Shown here: positions 23,917 through 36,919 of the stretch, one piece after another
Layout: every line of letters begins with the position of its first letter
Numbering within the stretch: the stretch's first letter is position 1
DNA from: Sphagnum compactum
Taxonomy: Eukaryota; Bryophyta; Sphagnopsida; Sphagnales
DNA length: 64,000 bases
NCBI GenBank assembly: GCA_965153455.1
Contig: OZ234498.1
Span: 7,440,001 to 7,504,000, forward strand
Direction: 5' to 3'
Translations under genes and position numbers: made by a program
Notes under the pieces: model-generated
Told to the model about the DNA's origin: nothing
Database searches by the model: none
The model's input: only the letters and a program-made list of their open reading frames with translations

Positions 23917-26900
23917 GTGTGATCTTTTCTCTGTTCTGCAACATTTGTCCATGGACTTCAAATGTGGTCAGTATGTGTGCTGTATCCAAGGCCATTGCAA
24001 GCTTGAAGCAGCATGTTCTACTTTACTGGGTTTGTCGTTAGCCTGTCTCTGACAGCACATAGATGTCTTGTTGAATTTGACATAATCTTGATAGAAATAG
24101 AGAGAAAATTGGGCATGTTGTGAAGGTGATCTGAATATCTTGAAAGTGTGCTATTTTAGTGAAGTATGCTCCTCTAGAAGTGATGAGAGAATCACTTGTG
24201 AAGCTTTGCTGCCACTGACTGTGATTGCTTTCTATAAACACAAGCAGTTGGTCCTCAAGCAGATTTTTCCACAATTACCATATGCCAATGTGGTGCATGG
24301 CTCATGTATTGGGCTGGGTTCTGGGGTGTGGGGGCACAGATGATCCAGTATGCAACAAAGAATATAGCACAGTCTCTCAGATGTAAAACCCTACACAGTT
24401 AAGGAGGAAAATTGCACATGAAGATGAGCATAGTAACAGATGTGGTTTGCCACCTCTGCCATGCACAAGCAAGCAATGGCAGCTGCAGTGGTCTGGTACG
24501 AAGCAGATGGTACAAATGGACAATTCTTTCATGATCTAGGATGTTGGCAGGGTCAAGATTTTGCAGGTGGCTTTTGGCTGACGCATAATTGCCTATTCAT
24601 TGAATCACCAAGATGGGACCAGAAGAAATGTTGAGGACGGGTTGTTAGTGGCAACAATCAAGAGGGAAGGATGTCAGCCAGGGGATATATAGAACTTGAG
24701 TTGATTGACCATTGCGCAGAAAGTGGGGGTTATCATGGTGAGCTGCTGCTACAACCAGAATCTACCCACCTTGCAATCGTATTAAACGCTCTTTTCAAAT
24801 TCAAACCTGTCATTCTCGAGAGAGCTCGATTTGGTTCATGAAATCAGAAAGTATTGAAATTGTTCGGGACAACCTATGGAGATTCTTTGGTGTTTGTTGC
24901 TTTTGAAAACAAATCCATTGGCATCAATTGGTATCAAGAATTAAATATTCCTAACTGCATGAGGAGGTCCAAAGTACACACACCTATTTCTCTTGAAAGC
25001 TTGACTTACCTACTGCTCTTTGATAAGAGGGGTGGAGAGGTTTTCTGTTCTTAGATGGGGTATTATAGCAACAATGCATGTTAACATGGAGGTTTGTGGA
25101 AATCCCTTACAGGACACACACAACAGGATAAGGGCAGTTGCAAGAGCAGATCTTGTGTCTTTGTTCTCTGTGTGTATATTATGAGTTCATATTTTGTGAA
25201 AGGGAATCGTGTTGTGTTGTTAATTCTTTGCACTTGTGTTCGTTCACAAATGCTTTTTGCTTCTTTTTTCTTCTCCTCTTTCTTTTGTCACTAGATTGAT
25301 TGGCATTCGACAAGGTTGAATTAAACCAAAGTCACACATTAAAGCAAGCTAACAAACGTCAGGACACAGATGGTCATTTCTATCAATTGGATTTGCTATC
25401 AATTTTAATGTGCTACAGTAGTTAGTACATTGAACACATATGTTGGGTACAATGTTAGTAAAAAATCTAACAACTTTTCAAGTAAGGAAGAGTGTGTGTG
25501 TGTGTGTGTGTTTTCACAAACACAAATTTTATTATTAACCTACCATAGTGGGGACCTCTTAATATGCAGTATCCTTAACATGAATTAACAAAAGTTCAAT
25601 AGGTTTTGAAGTCGTATGTTTCATAAATAAGATTTGTGTTGTTTAGTGTTGCACAACACAGGTGATGGTAATAATAGACATACTATGAACAACCCAACAA
25701 AATTCTTGTCCAATGTGATTCTTCTTTTGCCTCTTTTACCGTCCTCCCAAGGGTGGCCTTCCAAACACGTTGAAATGCTGTCTCTGGACATATGGAGCTT
25801 GATGACACTCCACCTTGAGAGGGGGATGAGATCCCCCAAACTTGGTTTCAATGACAATAGGAGATTTAAGGTGTTACTACTCTTGTTGCAGGGATCTCCA
25901 CTTTTGAAAGAAGGAACTCGCATGTAATGGTCACATATATGGCCCATTCACACACAATTCTCCAAAAATCAAAGCATCAGTCTTAACCAATAATTGTGGT
26001 TCTCAAAAACAACAAAAGAACTCACCAAAAAACCTATCCTTCAAACCATCGGTTCTTTGACGAAACCCATAAGTTACCTGAAATTTTCCGAAGACCTTGA
26101 AATGGACATTCTTTGATTCTGAAAACCTTCAAACCACACCCCCAACCAGAGGTTCTTTGATCCTGGAAATTTTCAAAAACACATAAGCAGAGGTTATAAA
26201 CAACCACAAAGAACCACCCAACAATTGCTATTCAATTGTTGTTGATGATGATGATGATGATGATGACCAAATTGGTTCCAGTGTGTCCCAACACTGCATT
26301 GCCAAAACCTGAAACTCATAAGTGGCCAACGATGCAGTGCAAGGGATTCATTTATAAGGCCTAATCTTATTGCCAGCATTCCAACAGTACAAGTACAAAG
26401 AGTAGCATACTTGATTTTATGCAAGTTCAATTTGCCCAACAAAGAAACAAACCATGGGTGACCAAGTGCAAATGATCAAATGACAGGCTTTGTACATGCA
26501 AAATCGGTAGTTTTTATGGAGCTGTATTTGCACTAAAAACAACCATACTGCACCTTATTGCATGCTGTAATCTGCTACTGATAATGTGTAGTTTTTATTG
26601 AAATGATTGATTATCAAAAGAAATAGAGTCTAGCAGGCTCAATTTCAAACATAGGATCAGATTTCCCACACTGTTCAGAATATTCTGTTCACATCTATGC
26701 CAGGAATGACCACGCACATGCAATCCCAACCTTCTAGTACAAGGGAATTCAATCCTGGCAACAGAAGGTTAAGATTGCAATTCTTGAGATTTTGACTCTG
26801 CTAGTAGAAAATTCTCTACTTTTCCAACTTGACTTTCTGAGAATTATTATTAAACACTGAACATCAGTGACAGGTATAGTAATTAGGAAGGGAGCAGTGA

Positions 26901-27549
26901 GAATAATGCTGTGTAAATAATTTCACTAGGCTAGCATGAATAGCAAGATATAAATTCAAATACATCAACAAGCACCATACCTCAGTTTTGTTATGGTCAT
27001 ATTGGAACCCCAAGAGTCATAGTTGCAATATAATGTGAGCAAAGCCACCAAGATCAGATATGCATTCCTGGATGAATCAATCATCTCTCATCTCATGTGC
27101 AATCCTATTTACAGACAGAACCAACAGTTAGTTACGTAATAACCCCGTCCTTTGCCCTAAAAAACTGATTCAAATCCTACAGAAAGGGGAAATGAACCTT
27201 GAGAAAAATTACAGCTCCAAATTACCTCCCATGGTTGACCTAAGAACTTGACCTCATCCTCAATGTAAAGCCAGCTGATTGTTTGCAGAAGTGGTCAAAG
27301 CAGGTGAGACTAGAATAGGCAGTGGCCAAGTCTGGGTTACAATATGTCTAAATGTTGTCACAGACACATTACTGTGAACAACAATCCACAACATGCTATA
27401 TTATGCAATGTTGCAAGGTATGAAGCATCCTTCCTTGTGAAGTAGAGCAGTGACCATTCCAAAAAAAAAATGTGTCTTGGGGATGCAAACTAAGATCGCC
27501 AGAAAAGAATTTCAGTTATTACGGTATGAAATAAATGCAAAGTGATGTC
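23917..27549. other. Intergenic spacer between convergent TBP and membrane-protein genes
   Basis: About 3.6 kb without a supportable exon. It contains the two 3' UTRs, a (GT)n microsatellite at about 25492-25511, a (GAT)n run at about 26242-26264 and one MITE-like element (25987-26227). Short open frames present show no domain or splice context. Confidence 0.5.
25987..26227. mobile_element. MITE-like element with imperfect terminal inverted repeats
   Basis: The left end CCAATAATTGTGGTTCT (25987-26003) and right end AGAACCACCCAACAATTG (26210-26227) are imperfect inverted copies. Between them GGTTCTTTGA and its complement recur several times. The element is about 240 bp, non-coding, and akin to those at 7640-8155 and 34141-34505. 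No clear target-site duplication is visible. Confidence 0.4.
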
Positions 27550-29956
27550 TCAAATGTGAGACCGTTTCTTTTGAAGTTCAGTTGACAGAGCTGGATTAGT
27601 GCGCCCAAATGGGAAGCGAAAGCTTTTCCCCACCCAGCTAGAGATATGTGAAAGTGTGATTAAGCTGCGAATCACTGAACGAGCCTGGACTAGTGCCTCA
27701 CGGGTTTGTTTGGCTACGCGTGCCACTAATGGCCTTGCCACCTCCACCTGTGCGCTCGCTTGCTTCTGCCACACTGAACAGCCATTTAACAATATGTGGA
27801 CTCATTCAATCAAATCTGGAGTGAGCTAGGATACCAAGTCTATTCATTTTCTAGGTCTGTCTACCATATGCAAACCAGCCATCATTTCACCAAAGAATAC
27901 CACTGCAACAGTCTGCAAGAACTCAAAGAGAGGTTCTGAAAAATAACTAACAAACATAACTGAATGACTCTGTCATTCAGTGCTCGTGAACACAGTAATT
28001 TTGCACAGAAAATGATCTTCCTCAAAAATCGTACATTCAACCTCAAGTTTGTCAAACTCAGAAACATTATTTGAGGAAAAGGAAGACATGACAATCAGTA
28101 CTGACCAGTGGAAGCTAAACTGCCCATTTGGTGAATCCCTGCCTCTGCAGCTGTGAGAGCACGTGATGAGCTTCTGACTCCCTTGGATATCTCCTGACTG
28201 TCACCAAAATTCCATAAGTCTTCAGAATTGTATTAGGCAAGAGTGTTGAATCTTGGGGGGGGGGACTTTATGGCATCTCCTGGGCAGGTTGTGGTGTTGC
28301 CCAGTTGAGAGAATGGACTGACACAAACAGAGTAGGATGATTTAACAGCTGTGCAAATTATTAACAGGCTTCACTCTGAAGCTCCAAATTAATGATTTCA
28401 AGGCTATTGTTTTTGTTTAAGCAGCTCAAAGTTGTCAGAACCACTGACATTGCAGAAGTACCACTTTTGCACTGTTAATAGAATTCTGTTCAGCACCGGT
28501 TCTCTTTAAGGATCATATTATGCACAGAAAAGTTCAACTAGAGGATAATGAGAAGAGTTTACACACCCCAAATCACTCAGCTCCATAGTGAGGTCACTGA
28601 TCTCCATGCCCGACAATCTGACAGCTGCCATGGTACCCGGCAGTTCCTCCCTAGCAGCATTGGCAAGCTTCTCGAATGCTTCAGCTGCTTTCCTCAAGGC
28701 CTGACATTGGATATCAATCAGACAGAAACATCAAGTCATTTGTCCATGTAAGATTGACTTTCTCTTTCACACAATATTGTCTTGAGGTTAATCACGATGT
28801 GTAGAAAAAAGGATATATCAATCGCATGAAGAATCAGAACACAAAAAAAACACACATTTGTTGCAAATGCACCTGCATTAAAGTTCCATTTCAACGAAAC
28901 TCCTCAGCAGAACCCTAAATCCAATGAACAAAACCATTAGAGGAGGCAAACAAAAGCTATGTGCTTTCATTCAAAGTCTTACAATCAAGCTTGGGATTGC
29001 TGCCAGAAGTAGAGTAGCCAGAAATCCTGTTCCCTGAAACAGAAACAATGCTCAAGGATGTTACAGAAACAAAAGCAATAGGTAACATACTTGAGCATCA
29101 GTTTGAAACACAATGCTGCAGAGGATCAGTTTTCAACAATTGGAACAAAGGGGAGAAGAAACATGTCATACATTGGACAGGAACATAGAGATTGTGATTC
29201 ATGCTTCAAATAGATCACAACCTTGTCTGAAACTTGTGCTGCAAGAAATGTCAGATCAAAGAAAGTGATCCAGAAAGAGGAGGCAATTGATCCCTGTCAA
29301 CCCTAAGAAGAAGTAGAGACAAGTAAAAAGTGGTGACGGCTTGTCTGTCTGGTGGCAAGCGCCACTGATCACTATGGTCACGCACAGCGAGTGTCTATGC
29401 GACTACACGGTGTGCGAGAGAGAGACAGAGAGAGAGATAGAAAGAGAGGTCTCACCAAGCATGCTGTGAAGTACATGCCGACCAGCTGCTGATCTGCAGG
29501 GCTCAAAGTCCTGGGAGAGGGAAGCGGACTAGGCGTGCCGACGGTCGACAGCAAGGATTCCCCTCCTCTCACTGCTTCCGTCCCAGCCTCCTCAGTCAGC
29601 AGCACTCCCCTTCCATTTCCAGCCGTCCCTGTTACCCCTGCCTCACTATACTCTGCAACCAATCTTGGAGTAATGAACCGCCGTCGCCATGCCCTTCTTG
29701 AGAAACCACGTCGCACCTCACGCCCAGACTGAGTCATCGTCGTCGTCTTCGTCTTCAAAAAGACTTGCTCTGCACTAGTAATCGGCTGAGAAAAAAGTGT
29801 TGAGACTCCGACGGCGATGGCGGGGTTGCCATTGCAAACACGCCAAGAAGAGGAAGAGGACCATCCGTTATTCCAAGAATTCACAGGAAGCAAAACGGCA
29901 GCGGCAGCGGCAGCAGGAAACTGCAAACACGCACACTGGCATTGCAATGCTCTCAT
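27550..29956 (-). CDS. Uncharacterised, probably plastid-targeted membrane protein with coiled-coil-like domain
   Basis: Five minus-strand exons in phase: 29456-29956, 28983-29033, 28567-28700, 28106-28197 and 27550-27773 (TGA); 333 residues. The first about 150 residues are Ala/Ser/Arg-rich and low in acids near the start, like a chloroplast transit peptide. They are followed by a hydrophobic segment spanning exons 1-2 (MYFTACLGTGFLATLLLAAI, about residues 158-184). A helical region follows (AFEKLANAAREELPGTMAAV, MEISDLTMELSDLGQEI, GVRSSSRALTAAEAGI) and then a basic tail ending KKRSHI. Layout resembles conserved plant plastid membrane proteins and, loosely, bacterial DUF948 proteins (one membrane helix then a long helix). 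I do not recognise a function. It is supported by five phase-compatible GT-AG junctions. Confidence 0.78.
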
Positions 29957-31867
29957 GGTTACACCCCCGTATCCTGTCTTACATCGAACTGAGCACCCGA
30001 AACTAAACTTTGAAACCTCTCTCTCGGTCTCTGTGTGTTTGCCTCTCTCTGTGTCTCTCGTTTTCTCCCCGCAGCAAAAAATTTAAGAGGCAGATGGAGG
30101 AATATAAGCAAGCAAGCAAGAAGCAGAAGGGAGGCGAAGCGCATTTGCGAGCATCAAAGCGGCTGCAATGATATGCGCGCAAAGGGAGAGAGAAGCGGAA
30201 GCCGTGCGCGCAACGAAGAGAATCCGTGCGCGCACAGACGGGTAGCGAGAGAAGGGGAAGCTGAAGAAGAAGAAGAAGAAGAAGAAGAAAGCGGGCAGAA
30301 AAACAACGACCCGAAAAAATAAAATAAAAAACGGGCAGAGGCGGAAATTTTAGCACCTATGCCCAAATATTTTGTCTCAAAACCCACAACATGGGAACAT
30401 CATGGGAACAACAGTTATGGGAACAGTCACGGGAACGTCCTTTAGCCAAAATTTGTGCTTGCTTAGAAAATAGAAGAAAAAGCGTCGAAAAATGTCAAAA
30501 ATTATTCATACTCAAAAAAAATAAAAATTAATTAAATAGAAGCCTTAGAAACAAAAGCCCTACTACCCTTTGCCTTCATTTTAATGGTAAATAATAAATA
30601 ATAAAAAGTAGAAGCAAAATCCTCATAAAAGTAGAACTTAGTCATATTATCCTTTGCCTTCAACCAAAAAATGATAATGTTAAAAAAAAAAAATTAATTA
30701 ATTAATTAAAAATCCTTAGAAATGGAAACTCTACTATTTCTTTGTATAATTGAAAATTTGTTCATGCTAAAGAAATAGATGCAAAAAACCTTATTTGAAA
30801 TAAAACCCCTACTATCCCTTACTTTTCAACTCAAAAATTTGTTTGTGCTTTAAAAAAATAGAAGCAAATGCCTTACTATTCTTTGCTTTCAATTAAAAGC
30901 ATTGTAAACATAATATTCCTCTTATTATTTAATAAACATAAGGTGTCATCTAAATACACTAGATTATTTTTTTCGGTGTTTAATGATTTTTAAAATTTTA
31001 AATGATAAAGGGTTGATTTATTTTCCCCAAAACATCCAAGTCAAATACATGTATTTATACTTTGAAAAAATTTCAATTTGCATAATCGATATATAAATGT
31101 TTGGAAAATTATGTATCTAATTAAGGGAAGGGAAAAAAAACAAAAGATCAACAAATGTTTTACCTTGTTATTCACATGGTAAGGATAAGGGTATTTATTT
31201 TTACCTTATATTCAACATTTTTCAGGTTAGTATATATTGAATAAATGTCAAAGTTTTTTGTTGTATTTGAAAAGTTGTCCAACTTGTAAATAAGGATCAA
31301 GTATATGTATATATATGCCTTTGACCATAGGTTTAAAAAAAACTCACATAACTATATTTGATTTTTTAAAAAGGTTCTAAGAAAATTGAAAAACAGTATT
31401 TTTAAAACTCACCTTAAATTACGGATTCTTTGTTATTTCTTTCATGGGAATCGCCAATTTTTTTGAAAACTCTAAAGAACTTGGAACCCATATTTCTTTT
31501 TATTTTTTAAATTATTTTAAAAATTATATCCAAAGGTTCTTTATCCATAAATTTTTTTTTAAAAACCCAAAATTGAAGGTTCTTAACAAAATCAAAGAAT
31601 CTCCTTAATCATTGGTTGTTTTTACCATGGTAGTAGTATAGGTGTTGGTTCACCCAAGGCACCCAAGCCTATTTGTCATTTCACCTAAATTAATTAGTTG
31701 CTTGAAATATGAAAGCACAAAATCATCATGGCCACATTCAATAACTCATGATTTGTAACTTGTTAATTACACATTATAAATAAGATGTGGATGATGGTGG
31801 ATGAATTTATTAACTATTAATAAAAAATGGATGATGGATGAATTTATCCATTATGGATTTAAAATAA

Positions 31868-31890
31868 TCATGGATGAACTTCATCCATGA
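31868..31890. repeat. Perfect 11-bp inverted repeat around one base
   Basis: TCATGGATGAA, a single C, then TTCATCCATGA. It sits in a patch (31790-31890) rich in GGATGAA/TTCATCC words, so it may be a remnant of a larger palindromic element. Confidence 0.8.
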
Positions 31891-34140
31891 ATGACAAGTT
31901 AAACTAAATGAAAGCCCTTATTACAAAAATTAATTATTAAAATCCTAATATATGTTTTAGTGACTTACATTATTGGAAATTATGAGATGTCATCTTTAAC
32001 ATTTGCATTATATTTATTCATGCAAGGATTCGTGGTAAAGTACGTTGTATAATACATAGTTATGATTATATCAAGTGCATCAAACAACAATGAATATCAT
32101 TATGATTAGTTCACAATGATTGGGTGGCCATTGAATGACCATTAGAGTTGAAGTTCTCTTGATTTTTTACATCATAACCCATGTTTGCAAACTATGAATT
32201 CAACTTTGCAAAAGAATGGTTTGTTACAAAGCATGTTTTTGGTGTAACAACTACATCTGTTCATATGTTTCAAAGTAATAAACTAAGTTAATGTTGGAAA
32301 TGTGTGATATACTTTTGATATATCATTGTGACATTTGGATGACTTTGGAACAATTCTAATGGATATAAAATATTCAAAATCACTTTTAAAATGATGTTAC
32401 CAATGTTAAAAATCATTGTTCAAGTGGTGTAAAATTTTTAATTTAATAGTCCTAATTTGTCACATTCACCTTTAAAATTGGCCTAAAGAACACCTAAATG
32501 GGCATCTGTGATTTTAATATTATGTTTGTACCTATATAAGCTTAAGTTATCAATGAATTTTTTTCAAGCATGATTTGATAATTTCTTCTAAGGAATTCAA
32601 ATGTTGAAAAAATCAACAATGGAAGTAATCCTTAGGATTTACATGTTTTTACAAAACTGTTGGGTCCCAAATGTTGCATTCCCAATGATTTTATGTTTTT
32701 TATAAGTTTGGAACCACATGTATATTTATGATGGTTATGCCATAATTTTTGTTATACATAAAAAGACCTCTTCAATAATGAGAACTACTATGTCCACTTC
32801 CCTTTTGATGGATGGTGTTGTAGACAACACTTGCATTTATTAAGATTTCAAGGAATCCACAAAAGTAGTAGCCTAATCATTGAATTTTTTTTAAAAAGAT
32901 GTATTTTTTATTTTGTTAAAAGGAAGTCATAAGTTTTGATTTGACCAAACAGGTTATCATAATGCCTTATTTAGTTCAACATTCAAATGCATAATAATTT
33001 TATTATTTTTCAAAATCAAATTTAATAGTAAATTGAATAGTAATTTATGGAAATGTTGAGACAATATTATGTTTGAATAAAAATATTATACAATGATGAT
33101 TGGTATTGCACTTAATGTTCATAAAAAAATTTCATTAAAATAGAAGTATTACAAAAATTTCTATTTTGATCACACTTTTTGGTTGTAATAAGGAGGGATT
33201 AACTTTATCCAATAATTTAATTGAGTTGTAATAAACATTAAAGTTGTTGTTAAACATGGGTAAATAAATGAATAGTATACCACCTACCTTCTAGATATTA
33301 ACAATGGAAACAAAGAAAAAAAAATCTTAAATACAACCTACACATTTGTCTAAAATTCCCAAAGTTCTAGCACTAACGAATAGATAATTTCCTTAACTTG
33401 AAGTTTCAAGTAGATAATTCTCCAAAAAAATTTTGAAAGAAATTATCACCAAACTTTAAAATATCGCATGATATTAGTACTATTGTTGTGCATGTGTTTT
33501 TAGCATGTAAAATTTCTTCCACTACCCCATTTACACTAATTTTTTGACTAATTGATTCATATCCATGTTCATTTTAACCAAAATGAACACCAAAATAAAT
33601 TTTTTGATGAGGATGAGCCTTGTGATGCTTTGTTAATGTCATGAAATCAACAATCTAAATTTAAAATCATGACTAATTGCAAGGAGTGTCACGCTATCAT
33701 AGCAACATGCCATTGGACAAAAGCTTGTAAAGTTCCTAATATCATGTATTTTATTGACTTTAAACATTTTTGTATATTTTAAATATCTTTTTGCATGTTC
33801 TTTGTCATTGTTTAGTTAAACTTCATAGCTTGCCTTCTTTTGTGTCTCATAACATGTAAGTTCAACATTCTTGTGCAATTGGTTAAACTTGATAATTGAC
33901 TCAAACATACTAATTACCAATGAGTAATCTCATACCTCAACTATTCTTAGTAACCTGTGCGCTCTTGCCAATTACTTAGTCCATATTAGGCATATACATC
34001 CCTTTTGCTTATGTTTCAATAGTTTTCTTCTTCCCCCTACCTAAGTAATTATTTACGTAAAGTTACATTCATACATGAAGGTAGGTTAGTGACAAAAGTA
34101 AAAATAATGATAGTTAATATCTAAAGGTCAAGGTGATTAG

Positions 34141-34505
34141 CAATGTTGGATGGTTCTTGAATGCCCACTTAGTTCTCAAACCAATTTCTAGCCTAGTTCT
34201 CACAATGAGAACTAATTGGCACCTTTACATGTGAGAATTGGATTGAAAACCAACCTCAAGTTCTCACATTAATAAAAATTTAATAATCAGGTTGGGAAAA
34301 CTAGATGTGACAATCGACCGTTATTGTTTTTGTGAGAATTGCCTTATTTGAGAACTAAATGAATTTGAAAAAATAAAAAATAATGATATCTTAACCAATT
34401 TTCACCAACCCTATAGATATATATATATTGATCAAGTTATCATAACATCATGTAAGAGCTAGAATCAGCCAGTTCTCACAAAAAAATGAAAACCGCCCAA
34501 CATTG
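34141..34505. mobile_element. MITE-like element, about 365 bp, with terminal inverted repeats
   Basis: CAATGTTGGATGGTT at the left end (34141-34155) and AACCGCCCAACATTG at the right end (34491-34505) are inverted copies matching at 13 of 15 positions. Inside, AGTTCTCA and TGAGAACT alternate. There is no coding potential. No unambiguous target-site duplication flanks it. Confidence 0.55.
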
Positions 34506-35361
34506 GTTATTAGTAGGTTTATAGTGGTAGGCATCATTGTTTTGATACCATCAATTATATATTAAATTTTACCTAGGTATTTTGAATAGATGTTGAGAGT
34601 AGGTGCCATTGCCATCTATATGTTCAAGGGGAAGGATACATCATTATCTTGACAACACAAAATGAAAATTTTGCAAATAAAATCATTTTCAAGATGAGGA
34701 TGGGTGTCTACCAAGAGGTTGTTGGTACCTATCTCATTGTCTTATACATTATAACATTAGTTGATCAATTTGCTCAAACTTTCTCATGAAATATTTGCAT
34801 TCAAAAGATTTCAACAACATCATCTTCTTCATTCATTCAAAAAATGTTTGATTCTTGATTGAGAGTTTTTCTGATCTCGAGTTTCAAAGGTGTTGGCTTG
34901 AATTTATTTTTTCCTCAAACATTTCTTTGACTCCTTATTTTCTTAGTTTGTAGATGAAATGAACATCTTTGCAACAACTCCTCTACATATTGCATATCTA
35001 GACTTTCATTTAAGTGCATGCTTATCTTTTTTAAAGTTTTTGTTGTGTTATCTTCCAACGTGGAAGATATCAGTTTGCTTGTCAAATCAAAATGGACAAG
35101 AAAATGAAACTTTTTCAAAAGTTGCAAGAATCAAGGTTTTATAATTTCAGAAACTCATGGGTTTTGTTTTGTTAATGTCAATCATCGTTGATTTTGATGC
35201 AAGAAAAGCTTTGCGGCAAAGTTTGCAGTAAAGTTGCAATGAAAAGAGTTGTTGCAAAAAGAATATGATGGTGCATGGAACACAAGCTTGCAAGCTACAA
35301 AAAGTGAGGAGGAGGAGGAGTTGCAAGGAACAAAGGGAGAAGTTAATGAATTGGTAGCTTA

Positions 35362-35650
35362 CAAATCTTCGAATTTGAAAGATTTGATAACAGTTTATCA
35401 TCACATTACCATTTTGTGATAGGGGTTGTGACAATTTGCCATGTACACACATGACACATAGGCTTCCTTACTTACAAGGTAGCTTACATGTTTACAGTTT
35501 AAGACGAAAAATTATCACTAATTGATACCACAACAAATCTTTCGAATTTGAAAATTTGGTAATAGTTTACCATATGTGATTACCATTTTATGATAGGGGT
35601 GGTGACAATTTGCCATGTACACATGACATATAGGCTACTTACTTACAAGA
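35362..35650. repeat. Local direct duplication, about 115 bp units 170 bp apart
   Basis: CAAATCTTCGAATTTGAAA...GACAATTTGCCATGTACAC...CTTACTTACAAG (35362-35479) is repeated with few changes at 35534-35649. The two copies differ by small substitutions and indels. Confidence 0.8.
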
Positions 35651-35839
35651 TTGGCCTATGTATGATCAAACATAGTCATCGACATCACTATTGGCACTAC
35701 TATCTCCATGTGTGAACATAGCCATAAGTGGGTAAGTATTGTAACTAATAAGTTGTAGTAGGGAATGTGTGTGGTTAGTACCTATGTAGGTAAGGCATGA
35801 CTTGGTGCTTACTAGGTTCACATGCATACTAGGTTCACA

Positions 35840-35869
35840 TCCACATGCATACATACACATGCATGTGGA
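35840..35869. repeat. Perfect 11-bp inverted repeat with CATGCA motifs
   Basis: TCCACATGCAT (35840-35850) and ATGCATGTGGA (35859-35869) are exact inverted copies with an 8-bp loop. CATGCA is also the RY element, but there is no gene close enough to assign a regulatory role. Confidence 0.7.
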
Positions 35870-36919
35870 TGGTTACTACATAGCTAACCATTGTATGGAT
35901 GATAAAAAAGAATACAATGAAAAAAACCGTTTCTTGTCCACATATCATTCATTAATCCATCCTACATAGTTTACTAATGGGTACTTGTTCACACTGAGCT
36001 GCAAGAAGCCAGGAGAAGACTGGTAGATTACAAGGCAGAATCAACCATCTGCGGCCAGCCCGTTGTCTTGTATGGAAATTGAGAAGCAACAGAATGGTCA
36101 CTTTCTTTTCTGTAAAAAGGAAAAAAAGTAACACAGAAAAACAGAACAAACCAGCAATTTAAAATATTCCAGCAATAACTGCCAGAACATTCCTGGGTGG
36201 GAGGAGCGGGGGGGGGGGGGTTTCATCCAACCATTCCATGGCAGAATTTGCAGCCCTTTACAAAAAGGAAGTTTGACGACTTGACTAGATGTGTGTCAAA
36301 TTGGTCATCAACACGGCTTTCCACAAACACGACATTCCGCACCTGACAAGACATTCCGGTGCTCTGCGGAATGTTCTGTGGCGCCAAGGCTCCTCAGCAG
36401 AGCTTTCCCTCTGCTGTGCACGGAGGTGTCAGTGCTGCTCGCGGAGCGCGCTTTCTGTCGCGTCTGCTACTGCTGTCCTCGTTGCTACCGTTCTTCTTCT
36501 TCTTCTTCTTCTTCTTCTTTTCAGTAGTGTGTGCTTGGCTCGGTAGTCGTATCAAGAGGAGAGAAGCATTTTTGTGAGGAAAAAAATTCGCACTTAACCC
36601 AGTTTTTCAAATAGTTGTGAAGCTTTGGTTTCTGTTTGTGTGTGTGTGTTTTTTTCCCCTCTGTGCTTTTCCTCTGAAGTTCTTGCAGGGATCTCGAAAC
36701 CACGAGAATTTAGGAAGAGAAAATCGGCAGACGTCAACAGAAAAAAAGTTTCAAGGTTTCTCTGAGAGAGAGAGAGAGAGAGAAGTGGTTTTGTGGCTTC
36801 ACAATACTTGTTGGAGTTTTCGAGGACAGAAGAGTGGAAGAAGCGTCCAAAGCAGAGAGAGAGAGAGAGGTTCTGCAACGAGTTTTGTTTCAGGGGTTGG
36901 GTAGAGAGACTAAAGGGAG

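Larger units (their letters stand above)
30360..36200. other. AT-rich intergenic block without recognisable genes
   Basis: Base composition drops sharply to AT-rich at about 30.36 kb and stays so to about 36 kb. Stops are frequent in all frames. Contents seen: poly-A/T runs, one MITE-like element, a short perfect inverted repeat, a local duplication at 35.4-35.65 kb, and GGTTCTTT-type words near 31.4-31.6 kb that may be a decayed element. No transposase or reverse transcriptase motif was found by eye. Confidence 0.6.

Noticed and set aside
23911-23918. TG|GTAAGT at the end of TBP as a splice donor
   Set aside because: TGG TAA gives the common plant TBP ending QQW-stop; no further coding is needed to complete the domain.
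29797-30322. Plus-strand Arg/Lys/Glu-rich frames upstream of the membrane-protein gene
   Set aside because: They are antisense to its first exon and to GA-rich leader sequence; no independent support.
36289-36577. Leu/Ser-rich frames upstream of HMGS as an upstream gene
   Set aside because: They end in a CTT microsatellite, overlap one another in three frames and have no domain; more likely promoter or leader.
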